Part shown: positions 8,522-17,159 of the stretch, in pieces
Layout: each line of letters starts with the position of its first letter
Numbering within the stretch: the stretch's first letter is position 1
NCBI RefSeq assembly: GCF_016654005.1
Contig: NZ_JAEPWN010000012.1
Location: 38,290 to 102,289 of the forward strand
Direction: 5' to 3'
Source of the DNA: Brevundimonas nasdae
GTDB lineage: Bacteria > Pseudomonadota > Alphaproteobacteria > Caulobacterales > Caulobacteraceae
Length of the DNA: 64,000 nucleotides
The notes under the pieces: generated by a model
What the model was told of the DNA's origin: nothing
What the model saw: only the letters and a program-made list of their open reading frames with translations
Databases searched by the model: none
Translations under genes and position numbers: made by a program

Positions 8522-8608
8522 GAAGTGGCATCATCGAGAATGAGGCGCGGAGGCGACAGATTGGCTGTCGCCAATCTCAAGTCGGGGGGGCGTCGCCGCC
8601 TCCGCAGA
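8495..8608 (-). ncRNA. gsrN: Candidate GsrN general-stress small RNA
   Basis: A perfect EcfG-type promoter (8614-8638) and an intrinsic terminator (8495-8521) bracket about 114 nt with no convincing reading frame. The predicted fold has an outer 12-bp stem (8605-8594 with 8547-8558, two G-U pairs). On its 5' side it holds an unpaired stretch with seven consecutive C (8590-8584), and inside it a perfect 7-bp hairpin (8576-8570 with 8565-8559). In Caulobacter, GsrN is a roughly 100-nt sigma-T-dependent sRNA with an exposed C-rich loop that controls katG and other stress mRNAs. Position beside phyR, promoter, length and C-rich loop all agree. The exact start of transcription is inferred from promoter spacing. 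Confidence 0.78.
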
Positions 8609-8613
8609 CCGAT

Positions 8614-8638
8614 AACGAGGCGTCAGAACACTGGTTCC
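8614..8638 (-). promoter_or_regulatory. EcfG-type promoter of the small RNA
   Basis: On the minus strand, GGAAC (8638-8634) is separated by exactly 16 bases from CGTT (8617-8614). This is the consensus for alphaproteobacterial general stress sigma factors (EcfG/SigT). It would start transcription near 8608-8605. Confidence 0.85.
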
Positions 8639-8692
8639 CCGGCGCATACGCTTTTTTCGAACCCATGCCGGATCATTTGGGTGAGACGCATG

Positions 8693-8725
8693 AAAAAGCC
8701 CCGTCGCCGAAGGGGACGGGGCTTT
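8693..8725 (-). terminator. Rho-independent terminator of phyR
   Basis: An 11-bp perfect stem (8695-8705 with 8715-8725, AAAGCCCCGTC) runs into a T-tract on the minus strand. It is 24 bases past the phyR stop and upstream of the sRNA promoter. Confidence 0.88.
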
Positions 8726-8748
8726 CGCAATATGATCGAGGTGTCGCC

Positions 8749-9543
8749 TTATGCGGCTTCGCGCTGGCGCGACGGGTGGAAGAACAGCGCCTGGCTGATC
8801 GCCGCCTTCACCGTTTCCGGCTGGAAGGGTTTGGTGATCAGGAAGGTCGGCTCAGGCCGTTCGCCGGTCAGCAACCGCTCGGGGAAGGCGGTGATGAAGA
8901 TGACGGGGACATCGAAGTCCTTGAGAATCTCCTTGACCGCATCAATGCCCGACGAACCATCGGCCAGTTGAATGTCGGCCAGGACCAAACCCGGACGATG
9001 GCGGGCCACGGCCTCGATGGCTTCGTCGTGGGTGGTGGCGGCGCCGGTCACGCGGTGGCCCAGCTCCTTCACCAGGCTTTGGATGTCGGCCGAGATGATG
9101 GCCTCGTCTTCGATGACCAGGACGTCCGTGGCCAGTTCGGCGTCGATGTCGGATTGGGCGTCGGCGATCAGACGTTCAACATCACGCGGGTCAGCGCCCA
9201 GGATCTGGGCGGCTTCGGAAGGGGTGAAGCCTTCCAGCGCAGTCAGAAGGAAGGCCTGACGCGAACGCGGCGCGATCAGCAGCAGGCGGCGGGACGCATC
9301 GTCGCGGCCTTCGGTCGGTCCCTTGTCTTCCAACTGAGCGCCTGTGGCGGACCAGATGGTGTGGAAGACGTGATACAGGGCGACGCGCGGCGTCATTTCG
9401 GGAGACAGCTGCTGTTCGCCAGCCGCCAGGGCCTCAAGCGCTACGCGTACATAATTATCGCCCGTCGCCTGATCGCCGGTTAGCGCCCGCGCGTAACGGC
9501 GGACGTAAGGCAGGTGAGGCGCAAGTCTAGCCAGAAGGCTCAT
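8749..9543 (-). CDS. phyR: General stress response regulator PhyR
   Basis: PhyR is the anti-anti-sigma factor of the alphaproteobacterial general stress response: when phosphorylated it binds NepR and frees EcfG. The 264-aa protein has an N-terminal sigma-like domain (about residues 1-130; YVRRYARALTGDQATGDNYV and FTPSEAAQILGADPRDVERLI) and a C-terminal receiver (about 140-260) with the phosphoacceptor Asp in VLADIQLADG and the Lys in LITKPF. The start is set at 9543, since the frame continues upstream through the promoter. It is divergent from nepR-ecfG and has a perfect EcfG promoter, implying positive feedback. Confidence 0.96.
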   Translation of the reverse strand: MSLLARLAPHLPYVRRYARALTGDQATGDNYVRVALEALAAGEQQLSPEMTPRVALYHVFHTIWSATGAQLEDKGPTEGRDDASRRLLLIAPRSRQAFLLTALEGFTPSEAAQILGADPRDVERLIADAQSDIDAELATDVLVIEDEAIISADIQSLVKELGHRVTGAATTHDEAIEAVARHRPGLVLADIQLADGSSGIDAVKEILKDFDVPVIFITAFPERLLTGERPEPTFLITKPFQPETVKAAISQALFFHPSRQREAA

Positions 9544-9604
9544 TCCGGTTTTTCCCCGACTAATCGGCCCTCTCGATCCGCGAGAAAGCGCTACAGCGAA
9601 CAGA

Positions 9605-9629
9605 AACGTATTGGACACGGCACGGTTCC
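9605..9629 (-). promoter_or_regulatory. EcfG-type promoter of phyR
   Basis: On the minus strand, GGAAC (9629-9625), 16 bases, then CGTT (9608-9605) match the EcfG consensus exactly. Predicted transcription begins about 55 bases before the phyR ATG. Confidence 0.9.
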
Positions 9630-9669
9630 ATATCATCAGAGAAGCTTGAGCATTAAAAGCGATTGATGC

Positions 9670-9694
9670 GGAACCGTGCAGGGTGGCGGGCGTT
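9670..9694 (+). promoter_or_regulatory. EcfG-type promoter of nepR-ecfG
   Basis: GGAAC (9670-9674), a 16-base spacer and CGTT (9691-9694) match the EcfG consensus exactly, about 50 bases before the nepR ATG. With the opposing phyR promoter it makes a back-to-back autoregulated region. Confidence 0.9.
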
Positions 9695-9742
9695 AAGCCT
9701 GCTGCATTTCTGCACTGCAGTTGGGTGGGCGGTGTTCTGTCT

Positions 9743-9946
9743 ATGATTGATTCTACTGAGACTTCGCGGCGCACGGACGTCGACGAGCATGATGAGGTGG
9801 TGCTCGAAGAAGCCCGACTGCGCCAGCAGGCCATCGGGGTGAAGCTGCGTCATATGTTCGATGAAGTGGTGAATGAGCCGGTTCCGGACGAGTTTCTCGA
9901 CATCTTGCGACGAGCCGATGAACGCTCGTCTGGGGGCGCCGCATGA
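9743..9946 (+). CDS. nepR: Anti-sigma factor NepR
   Basis: The 67-aa protein has the NepR core: an amphipathic segment VKLRHMFDEVVNEPVPDEFLDIL that binds either EcfG or PhyR. The ATG at 9743 is chosen because the frame upstream runs through the promoter. Its stop overlaps the ecfG start (ATGA), which couples synthesis of anti-sigma and sigma factor. It is divergent from phyR. Confidence 0.95.
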   Translation: MIDSTETSRRTDVDEHDEVVLEEARLRQQAIGVKLRHMFDEVVNEPVPDEFLDILRRADERSSGGAA

Positions 9947-10554
9947 GCACCTCGCGCCTGGGCGCTGCGCCCAAGCCTCCGTCGGCGGACGATAACGCCT
10001 TCAAACATGAGCTTGTCGCGCTGATTCCGCATCTGCGGGCCTTCGCCCGAACCCTGACCGGCGATCCGACAGCCGCCGACGATCTGGCGCAGGACGCCAT
10101 GATGAAGGCCTGGGACGCCCGCGCCAGCTATCAGATGGGCACAAACATGAAGGCCTGGACCTTCATGATCCTGCGCAACCAGTTCTATTCCGAAAAGCGC
10201 CGGTCGTGGCGCCAGTCGCAACTGGACCAGGAAGCCGCCGAACGCACCCTAGTCGCCGTCGACGACCCGGAAGCCCCGGTCGCCCTGGACGAATTGCGTC
10301 AGGCCCTGAAAACCCTGCCCGAAGAACAGCGCGAAGCCCTGATTCTGGTGGGTGCCGGCGGCTTCGCCTACGAAGAGGCGGCCGAGATCTGCGGATGCGC
10401 CGTCGGCACGGTCAAGAGCCGCGTCAGCCGTGCGCGCCGCGCCCTTCAGGCCACGCTGGAACGGGGCGGCTATGACCGTGACGGCAAGGCGGCGGGCGAC
10501 GCCATGCGCAGCATTCTGGGAGAAGCCGACCGCCTAAGCGGCGCGCGTGGCTAG
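9943..10554 (+). CDS. ecfG: General stress ECF sigma factor EcfG (SigT)
   Basis: The 203-aa ECF15-group sigma factor has region 2 (about residues 22-90; LRAFARTLTGDPTAADDLAQDAMMKAWDAR) and region 4 (about 115-170; LPEEQREALILVGAGGFAYEEAAEICGCAVGTVKSRVSRAR is the consecutive core, with GTVKSRVSRAR the recognition helix). It overlaps nepR by 4 bases. Its consensus promoter precedes nepR, phyR, the small RNA and the small lipoprotein gene in this window, so it should drive its own locus. Caulobacter names the gene sigT. Confidence 0.95.
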   Translation: MSTSRLGAAPKPPSADDNAFKHELVALIPHLRAFARTLTGDPTAADDLAQDAMMKAWDARASYQMGTNMKAWTFMILRNQFYSEKRRSWRQSQLDQEAAERTLVAVDDPEAPVALDELRQALKTLPEEQREALILVGAGGFAYEEAAEICGCAVGTVKSRVSRARRALQATLERGGYDRDGKAAGDAMRSILGEADRLSGARG

Positions 10555-10560
10555 ACCTCA

Positions 10561-12369
10561 TTGTCCGTGAACGCGAAGTCGTCGGGGCACGGAAACGTCC
10601 AACGGCGAACGCCGGAGTTTTCACGCGGCCGGGGTTCCGAACGATTCCAGGGCATCCGGTTTCGACTGGGCGTCGCGATGGCGGCCGCCCTGCTGCCGAT
10701 CTTCATCCTGAGCCTGATCCAGACGCAGGCCGACTTTCGGCAACAGGCGCAGGACCGGCAGGTCGGACTGCAACTGGCCGCCGAACGTTCCGCCGACAAC
10801 GCCAAGGCGCAGTTGGACAGCGCCCATATCCTGCTGCGCGCCCTGGCGCCGGACGCGATGGGCCCCTACTGCGCTTCCCGCCTGACCGCCCTGGTGAACC
10901 AGCTTGAGGGCTATGAAGGCCTTTACAGGCTGAACGCAGGGGGACAGGCCATCTGCGCCTCCGGCCGCAGCGACGGCGCAAGGTCGGACGTGGCCCCCGC
11001 GTCCGAAGCCCCCTGGTTCCGGCGACTGAAAGGCGGCGAAAGCCTGGTGGTGGAGCGAGCGCCCGCCAGTTCCGGCTATCAGGCCGCGCTGATCATCGCC
11101 ATCCGCGCGGAACGGCCGATGGGCGCGTTCGACGGCGCCATGGCGGCGGTCATTCCGCTGTCAGTCCTGCAGCCGAACACCCATGACCGCGCCCTGCCCG
11201 CAGGTTCCGACGCCGCCATCGCCGATTCCACGGGACGGCTTCTGGTCGCCAGCAATCCTGAGGCCTTCGTCCTGAACCAGAGCGGCAAGGTCGGCAGTTG
11301 GATCAAACGCGCCAGCGAACACGGCTCGTCGGTGTTCGAGGCCAGGGACACCGGCGGGCACCGGCGTGATTATTCCGCGGCGCCCCTGGCCGGCGGCGAC
11401 CTGTACGCCCTGCTGTCCGCCCCCGCACCCGTCCTGCTGTCCTGGGCGCGGCTCAATCCGATCAGCACCCTGCTCTTGCCCCTGGGCGCCTGGCTGACGG
11501 CGTTTGCGGCGGTGATGCTGTTGTCGGAGCGCATCTTCATCCGCTGGCTGGACTATCTGGAGCGGGTCGCAGCCATCTACGCCAAGGGCCGGTTCTCGGT
11601 GCGTCCGCTGCAGGCGATGAATGCTCCGTCCGAAATCCGCGTCATGGCCAAGACCCTGGACGAGATGGCCGAGGCCATCACCGAGCGCGACATCGAACTG
11701 AATGCCTCGCTGGCGGAAAAGGACGCGCTGATGCGCGAGATCCACCACCGGGTGAAGAACAACCTGCAGATCATCTCGTCCCTGCTGTCGATGCAGCAGC
11801 GCGCCCTGACGGACGCCCCGGCCAAGGCTGCGCTGGGGGATACGCGCCAGCGGATTTCAGCCCTGGCCCTGATCTATCGCACCCTTTACCAGAGCGAGGA
11901 CATCCGCCACGCCGACGCCAAGGTCTTCCTGACCGAACTGGTCGGCCAGTTGATCGCCAGCGAGGCGGGGCGCGGCCCCTTGGTCACCAGTTCGGTGGAG
12001 GCCGACAGCCTGTTTGTCGACCCGGACAAGCTGGCGCCCCTGGCCCTGTGGCTGGTCGAGGCGGTGACCAACGCTCAGAAACACGCCTTCGCCGGGCGCG
12101 GCGGCGAACTCAAAGTCCGCTTCAAGGTCAATGGCGACACCAGCCTGCTGGAGGTCGAGGACGACGGTCCCGGCGCCGCCGGGATCGCAGAGGCCGGGGT
12201 GGGCCGCACCCTGATGGGGGCCTTCGCCAAACAGCTGCGCGGCGAGGCCGAAATCGTCGAGGCGCCGTCAGGCGGCGCCATCGCCCGCATGACCTTTGTG
12301 ACCCCTGAGGCCCTGACGCCCAACGATCCGACCGACAAGGCCGGAACCGCCGCCAAAGCGTCGCGTTAG
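10561..12369 (+). CDS. Membrane sensor histidine kinase, HisKA_2 family (PhyK-like)
   Basis: This 602-aa kinase has a TM helix (about residues 38-58), a periplasmic sensor region (about 60-290), a second TM (about 300-325), a HAMP-like linker (325-375) and a HisKA_2/HATPase core. The phospho-His is in REIHHRVKNNLQIISSLL (His395 or 396), and the ATP-binding region contains VEAVTNAQKHAF and EVEDDGPGAAG. The start is the TTG at 10561, 6 bases after ecfG; a downstream GTG at 10567 is possible. Being next to ecfG, it is the likely kinase feeding PhyR, as PhyK is in Caulobacter. The sensed signal is unknown. Confidence 0.88.
   Translation: MSVNAKSSGHGNVQRRTPEFSRGRGSERFQGIRFRLGVAMAAALLPIFILSLIQTQADFRQQAQDRQVGLQLAAERSADNAKAQLDSAHILLRALAPDAMGPYCASRLTALVNQLEGYEGLYRLNAGGQAICASGRSDGARSDVAPASEAPWFRRLKGGESLVVERAPASSGYQAALIIAIRAERPMGAFDGAMAAVIPLSVLQPNTHDRALPAGSDAAIADSTGRLLVASNPEAFVLNQSGKVGSWIKRASEHGSSVFEARDTGGHRRDYSAAPLAGGDLYALLSAPAPVLLSWARLNPISTLLLPLGAWLTAFAAVMLLSERIFIRWLDYLERVAAIYAKGRFSVRPLQAMNAPSEIRVMAKTLDEMAEAITERDIELNASLAEKDALMREIHHRVKNNLQIISSLLSMQQRALTDAPAKAALGDTRQRISALALIYRTLYQSEDIRHADAKVFLTELVGQLIASEAGRGPLVTSSVEADSLFVDPDKLAPLALWLVEAVTNAQKHAFAGRGGELKVRFKVNGDTSLLEVEDDGPGAAGIAEAGVGRTLMGAFAKQLRGEAEIVEAPSGGAIARMTFVTPEALTPNDPTDKAGTAAKASR
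12343..12367 (+). promoter_or_regulatory. EcfG-type promoter of the entericidin-like gene
   Basis: GGAAC (12343-12347), 16 bases, CGTT (12364-12367) match the EcfG consensus exactly, inside the last codons of the kinase gene. It would start transcription about 45 bases before the small lipoprotein ATG. Confidence 0.8.
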
Positions 12370-12416
12370 ACCAGCGAACCGACGCCCCTCGACGTCGGCA
12401 ATCTGGAGAGACACCC

Positions 12417-12554
12417 ATGCGCAAGATCTTTATTCTGGTCGCCGCCGCCGCAGCCCTGACCACCGCCGCCTGCAACACGGTTGAAGGCGTGGGCCGCGAC
12501 ACCGCCGCCGCCGGCCACGCCGTCACCGGCGCCGCCCAGGACGCCAAGAACTAA
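12417..12554 (+). CDS. Entericidin-like small lipoprotein
   Basis: The 45-aa product has a signal peptide and lipobox (MRKIFILV to TTAACNTVEG, acylated Cys about residue 19), then a short Gly/Ala-rich tail with VEGVGRDTAAAG, which matches the entericidin A/B family. It has a good ribosome binding site (CTGGAG at 12402-12407), an EcfG promoter upstream and a terminator downstream, so it is a separate stress-regulated transcript. Entericidins are membrane lipoproteins whose function in alphaproteobacteria is not established. Confidence 0.88.
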   Translation: MRKIFILVAAAAALTTAACNTVEGVGRDTAAAGHAVTGAAQDAKN

Positions 12555-12589
12555 TCCGCACGCGGCCTCGCCGCGCCAAAGACGCTTGC

Positions 12590-12616
12590 AAGGCCCCGCT
12601 CCGTCGGGGCCTTGTT
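12590..12616 (+). terminator. Rho-independent terminator after the small lipoprotein
   Basis: AAGGCCCC (12590-12597) pairs with GGGGCCTT (12606-12613), followed by a weak T-rich stretch. It closes the general stress locus before gabD. Confidence 0.75.
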
Positions 12617-12644
12617 CGTTTCAAGACCGCCTCAGGAGATCGCT

Positions 12645-14099
12645 GTGAACCAGACCGCCCGCAACGCCGGCCTCGCCCTGCTGAAACAGCACGCCCTGAT
12701 CGCTGGAGAACCGATCCCTGCGAAGGGCGGCGGCATCGCCGTGGACGATCCGGCGACCGGCGACATCATCGGCCACGTCCCCGATCTGGGCGCCAAGGAA
12801 ACCGAGGCCGCCATCCAGGCCGCCGCCGACGCCTTCACCGACTGGTCCCGTTCCGATCCGCACAAGCGCGCAGCCTTCCTACGCGCCTGGGCCGCCTTGA
12901 TCGATGAGAACACCGAAGGTCTGGGCGCCCTGATGGCGCTGGAGAACGGCAAGCCGTTCGAAGAGGCCAAGGGCGAGGTCGCCTACGCCAACAGCTTCCT
13001 GAAATGGTTCGCCGGTCAGGCCGAGCGGCTGATCGGCGAGACGCAGGACAGCCCCCTGGGCCATCTGATCCTGACCTATCGCGAGGCGATCGGGCCGTGC
13101 GCCCTGATCACGCCGTGGAACTTCCCCGCCGCCATGCTGACGCGCAAGCTGGGCCCGGCCTTCGCCGCAGGCTGCACCGCCGTGGTCAAGCCCGCCAGCC
13201 AGACCCCCTTCACCGCCATCGCCCTGGCGGAACTGGCCTATCAGGCAGGACTGCCCAAGGGCGCCCTGTCCATCGTGACGGGCGACGCCGCGACCATCGG
13301 CAAGGTGCTGACCGACAGTCCCCTGATCCGCAAGCTGAGCTTCACCGGCTCGACCGGCGTGGGCCGCAAGCTGGCCGAACAGTGCGCCCCGACGCTGAAG
13401 CGGGTGTCGATGGAGTTGGGCGGCGCCGCGCCCCTGATCGTCTTCGCCGACGCCGATCTGGATCTGGCGGTCGCCGAAACCATCAAGGGCAAGTTCAGGA
13501 ACTCCGGCCAGACCTGCGTCTGCCCCAACCGCGTCTATGTCGAACGTGCGGTCGCCGAGGCCTATGCCGAAAAGCTGGCCGCCGAGGTGGCCAGGATCAA
13601 GGTCGGCGCCGCCTTCGACGAAGGCGTCAAGGTCGGCCCGCTGATCGAGGAAAAGGCCATCGACAAGGTCGAGAAGCACGTCGCGGCGGTCAGGGCCGAT
13701 GGCGGCAAGGTGCTGACCGGCGGATCACGCCATGAACTGGGCGGGCGTTTCTTCCAGCCGACGGTGACCCTGGGCGGCGACGACGAACTGTTCCGTGAGG
13801 AAGAGACCTTTGGCCCGATGATCCCCGTCTTCGCCTTCGACACCGAAGACGAGGCGCTGGAGAAGGCCAACGCCAGCGAGTTCGGGTTGGCGTCCTATCT
13901 GTTCACCCGCGACCTGGACCGGGCCATGCGGTTTTCGCGCGGGATCGAGGCGGGGATGTGCGGGGTCAACACCGGCCTGATCTCCACCGCCGTGGCCCCG
14001 TTCGGCGGGGTCAAGCAGTCCGGCTATGGCCGCGAAGGCTCGATCCACGGCATCGACGAATATGTGGACATCAAGACGGTGACCCTGGCGCTGAAATAG
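12645..14099 (+). CDS. gabD: NAD(P)-dependent succinate-semialdehyde dehydrogenase
   Basis: The 484-aa aldehyde dehydrogenase oxidises succinate semialdehyde to succinate, feeding the TCA cycle. Visible motifs are ITPWNFPAAM, SFTGSTGVGRKL, the catalytic Glu in ELGGAAP and the catalytic Cys in NSGQTCVCPNR, with the typical GabD ending GREGSIHGIDEY. The start is the GTG at 12645, preceded by AGGAGA; the frame continues upstream into the terminator. GabD versus a related semialdehyde dehydrogenase is a family-level call. Confidence 0.92.
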   Translation: MNQTARNAGLALLKQHALIAGEPIPAKGGGIAVDDPATGDIIGHVPDLGAKETEAAIQAAADAFTDWSRSDPHKRAAFLRAWAALIDENTEGLGALMALENGKPFEEAKGEVAYANSFLKWFAGQAERLIGETQDSPLGHLILTYREAIGPCALITPWNFPAAMLTRKLGPAFAAGCTAVVKPASQTPFTAIALAELAYQAGLPKGALSIVTGDAATIGKVLTDSPLIRKLSFTGSTGVGRKLAEQCAPTLKRVSMELGGAAPLIVFADADLDLAVAETIKGKFRNSGQTCVCPNRVYVERAVAEAYAEKLAAEVARIKVGAAFDEGVKVGPLIEEKAIDKVEKHVAAVRADGGKVLTGGSRHELGGRFFQPTVTLGGDDELFREEETFGPMIPVFAFDTEDEALEKANASEFGLASYLFTRDLDRAMRFSRGIEAGMCGVNTGLISTAVAPFGGVKQSGYGREGSIHGIDEYVDIKTVTLALK

Positions 14100-14127
14100 G
14101 CGCATTTCAGACCAGAATCCGGGCGTC

Positions 14128-14928
14128 TCAGACGGTCAGGGAGATACCCGGCGCACCCAGATCCTTGGCCGCGTCCTCGACCTGTTTCAGGGCCTCGGCG
14201 GCGGCTTTTTCCGCCTCGACGCCGTCGCGTTGCTTGGCCGGATCCGCCTTGGCCGCAGCCGCCGACTTGGCCAGGCTCTTGATGCGGTTGGCCAGGTTAC
14301 GGACGTCCGACAGAAACTCGCGGTCGGCCTTGGCGGCCTCACCGTGGCGCGCGGCCTCGGCGAACCTGACCTCGGCCTCCTGGGCCATGCGCTTGTAGGG
14401 ATTGGTTTCGGCGCGCGGGTCCGCCGGGTTGGCCGCGGCCTCCTTGTCGCCGTCGCCGGTTTTCTCGTCGGGCTCAGCCGATGTCGTCTGGGCGTTCTGG
14501 GCGTTGGCCCCCGCCTCGGCGCCGTCGCCCGATGCGGCCTGAGCTGACGCGGCATCTGGCGATGAGGCGGTCGCGGACGCCGGGGCGGGCGTCGCCCCCA
14601 GATCACCAACAGAGCCGCCTGCGCCGGTGTAGCCCTTGACCGCAGACTTCAGCTCGCGCGCCAGTTGGGCCAGCACCTTGGGATCGACCGAACCGCTCAT
14701 CTGCAACATCCGCAGGCGGGCCTTGATCTGATCCACCTTCTGTTTGGCGGCGGCCTTGCGCTGTTCCGACGCCTGGCTGGAGGAGGCCGAGTTCATGTGT
14801 TTCAGCGTCGCCACCGCCGACCGGGCGTCACGCAGCTTGGTCTCGGTGCGATCCTGGGCGGCCTTTTCGCGCTGGGCGCGGCCTTCGGCCAGGACATTGA
14901 CCAGGGATGCGGCGGACGAGACGTTCAT
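14128..14928 (-). CDS. Conserved coiled-coil hypothetical protein
   Basis: I do not recognise this 266-aa protein. It has no signal peptide, an N-terminal coiled coil (about residues 12-90, many Lys, Arg, Glu and Gln), a low-complexity Ala/Ser/Asp/Glu middle (95-170) and a second helical region (175-260, NPYKRMAQEAEVRFAEAAR). The opening NVSSAASLVNVLAEG is plausible for a secreted or flagellum-related protein but proves nothing. It is convergent with gabD and divergent from obgE. Confidence 0.7.
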   Translation of the reverse strand: MNVSSAASLVNVLAEGRAQREKAAQDRTETKLRDARSAVATLKHMNSASSSQASEQRKAAAKQKVDQIKARLRMLQMSGSVDPKVLAQLARELKSAVKGYTGAGGSVGDLGATPAPASATASSPDAASAQAASGDGAEAGANAQNAQTTSAEPDEKTGDGDKEAAANPADPRAETNPYKRMAQEAEVRFAEAARHGEAAKADREFLSDVRNLANRIKSLAKSAAAAKADPAKQRDGVEAEKAAAEALKQVEDAAKDLGAPGISLTV

Positions 14929-14967
14929 GGGCGAAGAGTCTGGACCGCACCGCTTAATGACCTGTGA

Positions 14968-16062
<1,095 letters not shown>

Positions 16063-16085
16063 TCCGCCGTCCGCCCTGAAATCAG

Positions 16086-16118
16086 AAATCGCCGCCCGCC
16101 CGAGCAGGCGGCGATTTT
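16086..16118 (+). terminator. Rho-independent terminator of obgE
   Basis: AAATCGCCGCC (16086-16096) pairs perfectly with GGCGGCGATTT (16107-16117), and the T-tract is part of the second arm. It lies 24 bases after obgE. Confidence 0.85.
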
Positions 16119-16169
16119 CGATGCTATGGCTTGGCCTCGTCCGAGGTGAAGCTGGAGCGTTCGGCCCTG

Positions 16170-17159
16170 ATGCGTCGCTTTTTCATAGGATCAGCCGCCG
16201 CCGCCCTGATCGGCCTGCTGCTCGCGGGCGGCGCCTACTGGGCCTACTGGCATTTCCATGCGCGCTTCCAGCCGGTGACGATCAACCGCAATCAGGCGCA
16301 GATTCAACGGCTGCTGGACGAGGCCTCGTGGGTGTCTGACGGGGCAGGCGGCAAGGCCGTCTATATCGTCAGCTATCGCGACAGCGGCTCGGCCCAGCGT
16401 TACGAGCGCGAAGAGGCGGCCAAGCTGAGGGCAGCGGGCGTCGAGGTTCGTTACATCGTGTTCGCCCGCGCCGACCGCGAGGGTCTGGCCCAGTCCACGG
16501 CGGCGGAACGGGCCACGGTCGCCGAACTGTGGCTGAGCCGCGACTGGATGCTGCATCAACGCTGGATGGCCACCCCGTCTCGCAGCTGGACGGCGGCGGG
16601 CGTGCCCCAGGCGGACGGCAATCTGGCCCGCACGGCGGTCGTGGACGCCAGCCGCCAGTTCGATGAGCAGTTAAGCCTGCTGCTGAAACAGGCGGGTGTG
16701 CGGGTGACCTATCCGCTGATCCTGTGGCGCGACCGACAGGGCTTCCTCAAGGCCTGCGCCTGCGTCGACAGCCGGTCCTGGCCCGCCCTGCGCGATGATC
16801 TGAGCGCGCCCGACCGCGTGGGCCAGCCAGCGCCGGATGACGAGGCGATCAACCCGGTCGAGGAGCCCCTGCAGATCGAGCCGGTCCAGCCCGCCGATGA
16901 CGGCGCCCTGCCCTATCCCAAACTGTCGCCCACGCCGCCGCCTGCCGCAGCGCCGTCCGAGCCCTATGCGCCCTATCCGCTGGCCCGTCCCGAACCTCTG
17001 CCTGGCCCGTTCGCGCCACCAGCACCGCAGCCGCAGTTTCGTCCTCAGTCCCAGCCTCAGGCCCGGCCGCCTGCGCCTTCACAACCTCGGCCGCGTCCGC
17101 CCGCGACGACACGCCATGCCCCGCAGGCCCAGAAGCAGGACGATACGACCTTCTATTAG
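16170..17159 (+). CDS. Membrane-anchored, thioredoxin-fold-like protein without CXXC
   Basis: The 329-aa protein has an N-terminal TM anchor (MRRFFIGSAAAALIGLLLAG), a periplasmic domain (about residues 35-215) and a long Pro-rich tail (225-320). The domain has the spacing of DsbC/DsbG thioredoxin folds: a strand (KAVYIVSY), a helix (AQRYEREEAAKLRAAG), a strand (VEVRYIVFAR), the AERATVAELWLSRDWMLHQRWM helix, and YPLILWRD in the place of the cis-Pro loop. The CXXC position reads RDSGSAQ, so it could not act as a disulfide oxidoreductase. The fold call is inference. The start at 16170 is preferred to an ATG at 16131, which lies just after the obgE terminator. Its stop overlaps the facing gene by 4 bases. 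Confidence 0.65.
   Translation: MRRFFIGSAAAALIGLLLAGGAYWAYWHFHARFQPVTINRNQAQIQRLLDEASWVSDGAGGKAVYIVSYRDSGSAQRYEREEAAKLRAAGVEVRYIVFARADREGLAQSTAAERATVAELWLSRDWMLHQRWMATPSRSWTAAGVPQADGNLARTAVVDASRQFDEQLSLLLKQAGVRVTYPLILWRDRQGFLKACACVDSRSWPALRDDLSAPDRVGQPAPDDEAINPVEEPLQIEPVQPADDGALPYPKLSPTPPPAAAPSEPYAPYPLARPEPLPGPFAPPAPQPQFRPQSQPQARPPAPSQPRPRPPATTRHAPQAQKQDDTTFY

Noticed and set aside
8251..8580. 109-aa minus-strand frame overlapping the small RNA and the oxidoreductase start
   Set aside because: It is out of frame with the oxidoreductase, its sequence is not protein-like, and it crosses the sRNA terminator.
8640..8675. tRNA-like GGGTTCGAA on the minus strand
   Set aside because: The T-loop-like string lacks a pairing arm and no other tRNA arms are found nearby.
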